Shown: piece after piece, positions 1 to 4,792 of the stretch | Position numbering within the stretch: the stretch's first letter is position 1 | Layout of the letters: every line of letters begins with the position of its first letter | From: Candidatus Kerfeldbacteria bacterium | Lineage (GTDB): Bacteria > Patescibacteriota > Patescibacteriia > Veblenbacterales > UBA10138 | NCBI GenBank assembly: GCA_016234305.1 | Contig: JACRFM010000056.1 | Coordinates: forward strand, 1-8,173 | Direction: 5' to 3' | Length of the DNA: 8,173 nucleotides | Notes under the pieces: generated by a model | What the model was told of the DNA's origin: nothing | The model's input: the letters and a program-made list of their open reading frames with translations, nothing else | Databases searched by the model: none | Made by a program: the position numbers and the translations under genes

Positions 1-35
1 AATAAATACTCCATCTGGCTGACGGAGTATTTATT
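1..35 (-). terminator. Terminator hairpin of the 25-aa ORF unit
   Basis: A perfect 12-bp inverted repeat (1-12 with 24-35, AATAAATACTCC and its complement) encloses an 11-nt loop. The stem has an AT-rich outer half, so each arm ends in a T-rich run in either direction. It lies 48 nt beyond the stop codon of the small minus-strand ORF and would end that transcript. It could also act on the plus strand, where TTTATATAATT follows. Anything past position 1 is not visible. Confidence 0.65.
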
Positions 36-83
36 TATATAATTGTTATTAAATTACTGGCTAGAGCCTTAACAATTAATTTC

Positions 84-161
84 TTAAGCAGCCGGGGTGG
101 TTGGTTCAACCGGAGGGCAAGTGCATGGCTCATTGCCACATTTTGGGCAAACATCTGTCAT
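84..161 (-). CDS. 25-aa cysteine-rich small protein, function unknown
   Basis: This short ORF starts at ATG 161-159, stops at TAA 86-84 and encodes 25 residues. The first half holds C5-P-K-C8-G-N-E-P-C13-T-C15, a CxxC...CxC arrangement that resembles half of a zinc ribbon. The second half is a Pro/Thr/Ala tail (PPVEPTTPAA). The evidence that it is real is the setting: AAAGGAG at 177-171 with a 9-nt spacer to ATG is the best Shine-Dalgarno in the window, a promoter with 17-bp spacing lies upstream (235-263), and a hairpin terminator lies downstream (1-35). I do not recognise the family. The four cysteines could bind one metal ion, perhaps within a dimer or on RNA or a ribosomal partner; that is inference. 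It could instead be a leader peptide, but no downstream gene is visible before the terminator. Confidence 0.68.
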   Translation of the reverse strand: MTDVCPKCGNEPCTCPPVEPTTPAA

Positions 162-170
162 ATACTTAGA

Positions 171-177
171 CTCCTTT
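171..177 (-). promoter_or_regulatory. Strong Shine-Dalgarno for the 25-aa ORF
   Basis: The minus strand reads AAAGGAG nine bases before ATG 161. Most other genes in the window have no clear Shine-Dalgarno, so this site stands out and fixes the start of the small ORF. Confidence 0.75.
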
Positions 178-234
178 CACCCCGCAGGTTCTTTATAAAA
201 AAACTTACGAGGCACGTAAATAATTAGCTATCCA

Positions 235-263
235 AGAATAACACCTAAGCAATTTTGCGTCAA
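235..263 (-). promoter_or_regulatory. Sigma70-type promoter of the 25-aa ORF
   Basis: On the minus strand, -35 TTGACG (263-258) is followed by a 17-bp spacer and -10 TATTCT (240-235). Transcription should start near 228, giving a leader of about 65 nt before ATG 161. The -10 hexamer is the same as that of the tRNA-Glu/GIY-YIG promoter at 1113-1141. Confidence 0.62.
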
Positions 264-285
264 CGCTTAAATAAAAACTGTAGAT

Positions 286-336
286 AAATGAAGCCTCCAC
301 GGGCTCACGTCTGAGGTATCATTCATTTCTGCGGCG
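286..336 (+). repeat. 51-nt dispersed repeat, copy 1
   Basis: This module matches 8025-8075 without gaps at 44 of 51 positions and in the same orientation. It is bounded by AAATGAA (286-292) and its complement TTCATTT (322-328). Inside is a hairpin, CGGGC-TCAC-GTCTG, whose two changes from copy 2 turn G-C pairs into G-U pairs on the plus strand, so pairing is kept as RNA. A GC-rich palindrome cluster follows it, as it does copy 2. Confidence 0.8.
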
Positions 337-340
337 TCCG

Positions 341-374
341 TCCTCGGTCCCGCCGCCGGCGGGACTGTGGAGGA
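341..374. repeat. GC-rich palindrome (hairpin)
   Basis: A perfect 8-bp stem GTCCCGCC/GGCGGGAC (347-354 with 358-365) has a 3-nt loop and an outer TCCTC/GAGGA stem (341-345 with 370-374). It is part of the structured repeat cluster between the small ORF promoter and tRNA-Glu. No coding capacity is seen. Confidence 0.75.
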
Positions 375-380
375 TGGAAA

Positions 381-418
381 ATCCGCCGAAGTCCTCCTGA
401 GGGAGGACGAAGGCGGAT
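381..418. repeat. Nested palindromic repeat element
   Basis: The outer stem ATCCGCC/GGCGGAT (381-387 with 412-418) encloses GAA on both sides and an inner stem GTCCTCC/GGAGGAC (391-397 with 402-408) with loop TGAG. The symmetric design of stem, GAA, stem, loop, stem, GAA, stem is typical of dispersed palindromic repeats in CPR genomes; that family statement is from memory. Confidence 0.8.
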
Positions 419-420
419 AA

Positions 421-648
421 ATTTGACTAATTGATTATTAAACTGGCAACACCTAACAATATCAATTAAGCTCTAAACAAATGCCATACTATATATTACC
501 AACAAAAAATCCAGAAATAAATTCAGGAACTTTGATTGGCAGCGCCTAGGGGACTCCTCCTCGCTCCGACTCGGAAGTCCTTGGCGCTACACTCAAGAAC
601 GCTGCGCTCGCTCGCGTTCTACTCGCGCCCTTCGATTCCATTTAACTA
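421..648. other. Non-coding stretch with hairpin-rich half
   Basis: 421-540 is AT-rich and shows no supported gene. 541-588 is bounded by AGCGCC/GGCGCT with an inner GGACT/AGTCC pair (551-555 with 576-580). 596-620 has a 7-bp AGAACGC/GCGTTCT stem. These look like further members of the intergenic palindromic repeat population. No coding start with a ribosome binding site was seen on either strand. Confidence 0.6.
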
Positions 649-690
649 AAATAAAAAGTCCTTTACCTTTGGGCAAAGAACTTTTTATTT
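649..690 (-). terminator. Terminator directly behind tRNA-Glu
   Basis: An 11-bp perfect stem (649-659 with 680-690, AAATAAAAAGT and its complement) is extended by a partly paired CTTT/AAAG inner stem around a small loop. Read on the minus strand, the 3' arm is ACTTTTTATTT, giving the T-run expected of Rho-independent termination. The 5' arm begins at the tRNA discriminator base (690), so terminator and tRNA 3' end touch. Confidence 0.75.
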
Positions 691-761
691 AGCGCATAGG
701 GGAATCGAACCCCTGTTGCGTGGATGAGAACCACGTGTCCTAGCCACTAGACGAATGCGCC
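690..761 (-). tRNA. tRNA-Glu (anticodon CUC)
   Basis: The minus strand folds into a full 72-nt cloverleaf with discriminator A. The acceptor is GGCGCAT with ATGCGCT (first pair G-U), the D arm is GTCT-AGTGGCTA-GGAC, and the anticodon arm is CGTGG-TTCTCAT-CCACG with CTC at 34-36. The variable loop is CAAC, and the T arm is AGGGG-TTCGATT-CCCCT. U8, G18G19, U33 and T54-T55-C56 are present. CCA is not encoded and must be added after transcription. It decodes GAG. Its own promoter is not directly upstream: base 1 (761) abuts the stop codon of the GIY-YIG gene, and the likely promoter is about 350 bp away at 1113-1141, in front of a duplicate of the tRNA's first 22 bases. Confidence 0.95.
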
Positions 762-1001
762 CTATAATTGATTAAACAATTCAATTCTGGCCTTAGCTGT
801 CTTTTTAAGAAATGATTCTTTTTTTCTGGCTAATGTTCGGCTACTGTAAGTTTCAGTATATATAATCTTTAATGGCCTATGTGGTTTAGTAGATTTAACC
901 TTACCCTTATTATGCTCTAGTAGCCTTCTTTCAACATTATCCGTACTGCCTATATAATGCCAATTTTTCTTGCTTCCTAAAAGTACATAAAGATAATACA
1001 T
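762..1001 (-). CDS. Small GIY-YIG nuclease-domain protein (79 aa)
   Basis: A single compact GIY-YIG/URI domain fills the protein. The GIY strand is Y2-YLYVLL, the YIG motif is Y16-I-G-S, followed by E24-R25-R26 and H30-N31, the TKP(H)RPLKI strand (38-46) and a late acidic residue in KKESFLK (E62). The expected catalytic Tyr, Arg and Glu are therefore present. The 79-aa length is normal for the stand-alone UPF0213/YhbQ-like group, which is very common in CPR bacteria and has no settled role; homing, repair and selfish-element roles are all possible. It starts at ATG 1001 without a visible Shine-Dalgarno. The TAG stop ends at 762, one base before tRNA-Glu begins, and a 22-nt copy of the tRNA 5' end lies upstream. 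This suggests the gene came in with an insertion at the tRNA. Confidence 0.9.
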   Translation of the reverse strand: MYYLYVLLGSKKNWHYIGSTDNVERRLLEHNKGKVKSTKPHRPLKIIYTETYSSRTLARKKESFLKKTAKARIELFNQL

Positions 1002-1024
1002 ACTTTAACAAACTAAGGTTGTGT

Positions 1025-1055
1025 CTCCTCCGGAGGAGGACCCGTCTCCGACGGG
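1025..1055. repeat. Two GC-rich palindromes between tRNA fragment and GIY-YIG gene
   Basis: A 14-bp perfect palindrome CTCCTCCGGAGGAG (1025-1038) is followed by a 5-bp stem CCCGT/ACGGG (1041-1045 with 1051-1055, loop CTCCG). They resemble in composition the palindromes at 341-418. In the transcript they fold upstream of the GIY-YIG start codon and immediately after the tRNA fragment. The GGAGGAG within the palindrome on the minus strand is over 20 nt from ATG 1001, too far to be its Shine-Dalgarno unless refolded. Confidence 0.7.
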
Positions 1056-1077
1056 CTAGCCACTAGACGAATGCGCC
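1056..1077 (-). pseudogene. Truncated copy of tRNA-Glu 5' end (22 nt)
   Basis: These 22 bases are identical to bases 1-22 of the intact tRNA-Glu (740-761): the whole 5' acceptor strand, U8-C9, the D-stem 5' strand, the D-loop and one base of the D-stem 3' strand. The match stops there. No anticodon or T arm follows, so it cannot make a tRNA. The start-to-start distance to the intact copy is 316 bp. It lies about 29 nt after the predicted transcription start, where a tRNA gene would normally begin, so it marks the original tRNA position. Confidence 0.9.
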
Positions 1078-1112
1078 ATATTTGTAGCTATATTCAAACC
1101 GACAGCGAAATA

Positions 1113-1141
1113 AGAATAGCTGTAAATTAATAACTGGTCAA
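1113..1141 (-). promoter_or_regulatory. Promoter reading tRNA fragment, GIY-YIG gene and tRNA-Glu
   Basis: The minus strand has -35 TTGACC (1141-1136), a 17-bp spacer and -10 TATTCT (1118-1113), with the start expected near 1106. It lies downstream of the murF hairpin, so it begins a new unit. I infer it was the native tRNA-Glu promoter, because the tRNA-like sequence begins 29 nt after the predicted start. Confidence 0.65.
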
Positions 1142-1160
1142 TAACTATAATTCAAAATTT

Positions 1161-1193
1161 AAAAATCAAAATGAAAAATTAATTTTGATTTTT
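1161..1193. terminator. AT-rich bidirectional hairpin after murF
   Basis: A perfect 12-bp inverted repeat (AAAAATCAAAAT at 1161-1172 with its complement at 1182-1193) has a 9-nt loop. It begins 22 nt beyond the murF stop codon. Read on the minus strand, the 3' arm ends in ATTTTGATTTTT, so it could terminate murF transcription. The stem contains few G-C pairs, so efficiency is uncertain, and it may equally be one of the AAAATCAAAA-type spacer repeats. Confidence 0.5.
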
Positions 1194-1214
1194 GATATTT
1201 ACATTTTACATTTA

Positions 1215-2498
1215 CTATATCCACGGCCTATACTGGCGCACCAACAGCTCCTTGGCTTTCTCTGGCTGGGCCAATAACTCCTTAGTCACTTTTTCGCAGC
1301 GTACGCCTTGCGAACCCTTAATCAGCACTACATCACCGGTTTGCAATCTGTCTTTGACAAAACCAGCGGCCGTCTCAGCTTTGTCAAAATGCCAAGCTTG
1401 CTCCTTATCAAAACCCACACTAACCGCGCCGTGGATAAACTGTCTGGCCTCGGCGCCAATCGCCACCAAATAATCAATACCTGATTTTCCGAATTCCTGT
1501 CCAATTTGATAATGATAAGCCGTGCTGCCCGCACCAAGCTCCAGCATATCCCCAAGCACGGCCCACTTATGGTGAGTCGCGACCACGGCCAAAAGCTGCA
1601 AAGCGGCCAAGGCTTCACTGACCGCGCGAGGCGATGAATTATAAGTATCATCAATTAAAGTAGTCTGCTTAATGCCTGATAAAATACGCATCCGGCCGGC
1701 GGGTAAGGGCAACTCAGGCAAAACTTGAATAATTTTCAACAACGGAATATTTAAAGCCAGACCCGTAGCCGTAGCGGCCAAAGCGGCCAAAACCGCCGGT
1801 CGGCCTAAAGTACCCGGCATAACAACCGGCAGACTATTGCCGCTGGCTGATAATTTAAAACTGAGTCCCAAAGCGCGTCGTTCCTCATTTAAATTAATAT
1901 TTAGCGAATCTGCCCGCACCTCAGCCGATTCGCTAAAACCATAAGTCCGAGTTTTACTAATCAGTTTTGTCTGCAAACTGGCTACCAAACTGTCATCAAT
2001 ATTTATAATCGCCTGACCCGAAGCCGGCAGCCCTGTTACCAAACCGCCTTCTTCTTTGAGTAAACTCTCTAAACTGCCCATAAATTCCAAATGCGTCGGC
2101 GCCACGGCCGTCAGCACGGCTACACTCGGCCGCGCCAAAGAAAGTAAATAAGCCATATCACCAGGATGGTCTACGCCGTATTCCAACACTAAATACGCCG
2201 GATAGTCAGAGCGCCTTATCAGTAAATGTTTTAGTCCACGCCAAAATATTCTTAGCCATTTCACTGGATTATTATAACCGGAATCAGCTTCGCCCAAAAT
2301 CGACAAAGGCAGCCCGATTTCATTATTTAAATTTTTTGGGCTTTGCCAAACTGTAAAAGTAGTCGCCACTACCGCCGCCACTGCCTGACGCGTACTGGTT
2401 TTGCCGACTGAACCGGTCACGCCAATAATTTGCGGATGGTACTTGCGCAAGGTAGCGCGGGCCAGTAATTTTAGAATAAACTGCAATAATAGTTTCAT
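1215..2498 (-). CDS. murF: MurF-like Mur ligase lacking the N-terminal domain
   Basis: MurF adds D-Ala-D-Ala to UDP-MurNAc-tripeptide in the cytoplasm, using ATP. I chose ATG 2498 (427 aa); a TTG at 2525 would add nine residues, and neither has a clear Shine-Dalgarno. Motifs with ATG numbering: ATP loop GVTGSVGKTS at 26-35, NLNNEIGLP 56-64, EYGVDHPGD 106-114, THLEFMGS 135-142, DDTYNSSP 283-290, GDMLELG 316-322, and GSQGVRCEK 395-403 in the C-terminal ligase domain. The ATP loop sits about 80 residues earlier than in E. coli MurF: the uridine-binding domain 1 is replaced by a short hydrophobic helix. Two family residues look altered: E150 stands where the carbamylated Lys is expected, and GRPAV replaces the GRHNV-type motif. 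It lies downstream of ftsI across a 188-nt spacer. MurF is the best name, but activity should not be assumed. Confidence 0.85.
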   Translation of the reverse strand: MKLLLQFILKLLARATLRKYHPQIIGVTGSVGKTSTRQAVAAVVATTFTVWQSPKNLNNEIGLPLSILGEADSGYNNPVKWLRIFWRGLKHLLIRRSDYPAYLVLEYGVDHPGDMAYLLSLARPSVAVLTAVAPTHLEFMGSLESLLKEEGGLVTGLPASGQAIINIDDSLVASLQTKLISKTRTYGFSESAEVRADSLNINLNEERRALGLSFKLSASGNSLPVVMPGTLGRPAVLAALAATATGLALNIPLLKIIQVLPELPLPAGRMRILSGIKQTTLIDDTYNSSPRAVSEALAALQLLAVVATHHKWAVLGDMLELGAGSTAYHYQIGQEFGKSGIDYLVAIGAEARQFIHGAVSVGFDKEQAWHFDKAETAAGFVKDRLQTGDVVLIKGSQGVRCEKVTKELLAQPEKAKELLVRQYRPWI

Positions 2499-2650
2499 GA
2501 TAATAAACCAATTTGTAAAACTCAAAGTTCAAAAGTTAAAACTCAAAACCACAAGGTAAAAGTCAAAAGCTCTATAGTTTTTAGTTTTACGTTGCAGTTT
2601 TGACTTTTGCGATTTGACTTTTGACTTAACAATATTAATTTAAGTTAACG
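2499..2650. repeat. AAAGTCAAAA-type repeats in the ftsI-murF spacer
   Basis: The spacer carries the motif AAAAGTCAAAA at 2558-2568 and its exact complement at 2598-2608, with further variants at 2523-2546 and 2611-2627. The inverted pair can form an 11-bp stem around a 29-nt loop. The sequence is low in complexity and non-coding. It resembles the repeat-like hairpin behind murF. It may separate murF transcription from the upstream operon. Confidence 0.6.
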
Positions 2651-2679
2651 AGCATACTCAGATATTATATACTTATCAA
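2651..2679 (-). promoter_or_regulatory. Candidate promoter for murF
   Basis: The minus strand shows -35 TTGATA (2679-2674), 17 bp, then -10 TATGCT (2656-2651). It lies just after the ftsI stop codon and would give a leader of about 145 nt containing the AAAGTCAAAA repeats. The -10 match is only moderate in an AT-rich context, so chance is possible. Confidence 0.35.
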
Positions 2680-2686
2680 TAATACT

Positions 2687-4426
2687 CTACTTTACTTCTC
2701 TTTCCGGCGGCACCTGATAATACTCTAACAAATATTTAGCGACTTCGCCAAACAGCGGCGCGGCTGAACTTTCGGCAAACACCACGTCTTTAGGTTCTTT
2801 AATTTTAACCACCATCACAAATTTTGGTTTGTCCACCGGCGCAAAACCGGCAAAACTGCCAATGGTTTTATTGGGGTCATAACCGCCGCCGCCGGGAATG
2901 GCGACCTGCGCCGTGCCGGTTTTACCAGCTACATAATAACCAGGCACCCCGGCCCGCTTGCCATGTCCTTTTTCCACCACATTAACCATCATGGCTGACA
3001 AAGTCGCCGCCACCGCCGGCTTAATAACCTGACGAACCGTTTCGCCATTAAATTTTTCCACCTTACCGCCGGGATACCTAATCTCCTCCACTAGATAAGG
3101 CTTGAACAAGCGTCCTTGATTGGCGATAGCGCCATAAGCCGCGGCCAGTTGCAGGGGCGTAACCGTAATACCTTGACCAAAAGAAGCCGTTACAAAATTT
3201 ATTTCACTTGGCTGACGCAAAGCTTTAATATTGCCGGCGTGTTCGTGCGGCAGTTCCAAGCCAGTCGCCTGCCCAAAGCCAAAACGCTGCACATAATTTG
3301 TAAAATCCTTGGAGCCCGCCTGACGCATGGCAAAAACCGCGCCGGTGTTTAAAGAATTTTCCAAAACATTAGTCATGGTCTGCAGGCCATGCGCCTTATT
3401 GTCGGAATTTTTTATAATATGCGAACCGACGACTACCTGACCGGTATCGGTATAAGTTGTTTCGGGCGTAACCTTGCCCTTATCGAGTGCCGCCGCCATG
3501 GTAATGGGTTTAAACACCGAACCAGGCTCGTAAGCTTCTTCCACGGCCGCGTTGGCAAAACTAGACAAATCAGTCGTGGCTTTATAATCATTCGGGTCAA
3601 AGCTAGGCGTGTTGCAGAGCGCCCTAATCGCGCCGCTCGATGGGTCCAAGATAATCAAACTCCCTGCCGCCGCGCCGTGTTTTAACACCGCCTGGTCTAA
3701 AACAGCGCAGGCTTTAAACTGCACATTCTTATCTATAGTCAGTACCAAATCGCTGCCATTAACCGACGGCTCCATGTCCATCTCGCCCACGCCAATCAGA
3801 TTACCACTGGCATCTTTTTCTGATTTTAACTTGCCCGGCTGTCCGGCCAAAACTTTCTCCCATTGTTGCTCCACCCCATACTGTCCGGCTTGACGGTCTT
3901 TAACATATCCCAAAAAACCCAAAATCTGGGCAAAGGTCTGCCCCTCCGGATAATAGCGGGTGATCTCCGGCGTCAAATATAAACCGCTTAAATTAAGCGC
4001 CTGAATCTGCTCAGCCACTTCATCAGGCAAGGCGTGCTGCAGCGGTTCATAAGGGTCATTTTTTTTGCTTAAAACACTTTCCAAATCGGCTGCCGGAATT
4101 TTTAAAATCGGCTCCAGCAGACGCGCGGCGGCGCCAGCATCCTGAATCTCGCGCGGCACGGCAAATAGTAATTTAAGCGGACGATTCACCGCCACAGGAT
4201 AAATTTTACCGCTGGTGGTTGAATCCTGCACAAAGATTTGTCCCCGTTCCGGTATCAATTTTGACAAAATATCATGCTGGCGCGAAGCCAAGGCGCTATA
4301 AAAATCATAATGTAAAATCTGCAGTGAACCAAGTTTGTAAACAACTACCAGTAAAAAAATAAAAAAAACCAGCCTCACTAGATAAAGGCGGTTGGTCAGC
4401 TGAAGCGTAGGCTGACTTAGTGACAT
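2687..4426 (-). CDS. ftsI: Septal peptidoglycan transpeptidase FtsI (class B PBP)
   Basis: FtsI/PBP3 cross-links septal peptidoglycan outside the membrane as part of the divisome. The 579-aa protein has a short cytoplasmic tail, one membrane anchor (about 16-38), a PBP dimerisation domain (about 55-215, with the conserved RGQIF at 61-65) and a penicillin-binding transpeptidase domain (about 230-570). All three active-site motifs are intact: S303-V-F-K306 with the nucleophilic serine, S358-L-N360, and K502-T-G504. There are no C-terminal PASTA repeats. The length is normal for FtsI. ATG 4426 lies 7 nt after the ftsL stop with no Shine-Dalgarno, so coupled translation is likely. FtsI rather than a general PBP2 is favoured by its place directly after ftsL and before murF in a dcw cluster. 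Stop is TAG. Confidence 0.95.
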   Translation of the reverse strand: MSLSQPTLQLTNRLYLVRLVFFIFLLVVVYKLGSLQILHYDFYSALASRQHDILSKLIPERGQIFVQDSTTSGKIYPVAVNRPLKLLFAVPREIQDAGAAARLLEPILKIPAADLESVLSKKNDPYEPLQHALPDEVAEQIQALNLSGLYLTPEITRYYPEGQTFAQILGFLGYVKDRQAGQYGVEQQWEKVLAGQPGKLKSEKDASGNLIGVGEMDMEPSVNGSDLVLTIDKNVQFKACAVLDQAVLKHGAAAGSLIILDPSSGAIRALCNTPSFDPNDYKATTDLSSFANAAVEEAYEPGSVFKPITMAAALDKGKVTPETTYTDTGQVVVGSHIIKNSDNKAHGLQTMTNVLENSLNTGAVFAMRQAGSKDFTNYVQRFGFGQATGLELPHEHAGNIKALRQPSEINFVTASFGQGITVTPLQLAAAYGAIANQGRLFKPYLVEEIRYPGGKVEKFNGETVRQVIKPAVAATLSAMMVNVVEKGHGKRAGVPGYYVAGKTGTAQVAIPGGGGYDPNKTIGSFAGFAPVDKPKFVMVVKIKEPKDVVFAESSAAPLFGEVAKYLLEYYQVPPEREVK

Positions 4427-4433
4427 AAATTAA

Positions 4434-4778
4434 TTATTTTACAGCCACCCCAACTTCAGCCGGATTAGCCGCTAAATACTCCAAACGTTCAACTGTAATA
4501 AATCCATCCTTGGGTAAACTTTCCGCGATAGTTTTTAATGACTGCAAATTGGCGCTGGCCACTTCCATTTTTTTATTGACTTCTTTCAGGTCTGCCAGTT
4601 GCCCTTGCAAAGTTTTAATCTGATAACCTTGGGTGGCCACGGCATTAACCGTCACCACATAACTTAAACCAGTTATGAGTATCATAATCAAAACAGTCAG
4701 CCCCAACCAGCGGTGAACCCTTGAACAAGGAAGGGCTTTACACATTTTGTGGTGGCGTTTGAATAAACCGGCAAACAT
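4434..4778 (-). CDS. ftsL: FtsL-like divisome coiled-coil protein
   Basis: FtsL is a small bitopic membrane protein that joins DivIC/FtsB and activates FtsI/FtsW. This 114-aa protein has a basic cytoplasmic N-terminus (KRHHK, then CSRVHR), one hydrophobic helix at about 24-48 (WLGLTVLIMILITGLSYVV), and a coiled-coil-like segment at about 51-86 with regularly placed Leu/Ile and charged residues (IKTLQ, LADLKEVNKKME). FtsL sequences diverge strongly, so the name rests on topology plus position between rsmH and ftsI, which is the classic place for it. ATG 4778 is preferred; a TTG two codons earlier (4784) is possible. It begins 14 nt after the rsmH stop, and 7 nt separate its stop from ftsI. Confidence 0.82.
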   Translation of the reverse strand: MFAGLFKRHHKMCKALPCSRVHRWLGLTVLIMILITGLSYVVTVNAVATQGYQIKTLQGQLADLKEVNKKMEVASANLQSLKTIAESLPKDGFITVERLEYLAANPAEVGVAVK

Positions 4779-4792
4779 AAACAAAGTAATTT

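Noticed and set aside
481..549. Plus-strand 22-codon frame starting ATG CCA TAC
   Set aside because: No Shine-Dalgarno, no convincing promoter, and the end runs into a hairpin-forming repeat. The case is much weaker than for the 25-aa ORF at 84-161.
286..620. CRISPR array
   Set aside because: The repeats differ from each other, are internally palindromic and lack regular spacers; no cas gene is nearby.
1056..1077. Second functional tRNA-Glu gene
   Set aside because: Only the first 22 bases are present; the anticodon and T arms are missing.
2499..2525. TTG start at 2525 for the murF-like gene
   Set aside because: It has no Shine-Dalgarno and lies in the repeat-rich spacer; ATG 2498 gives a sensible start just before the hydrophobic helix.
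4779..4784. TTG start at 4784 for the FtsL-like gene
   Set aside because: It adds only two residues, and ATG follows directly; no Shine-Dalgarno supports the TTG.
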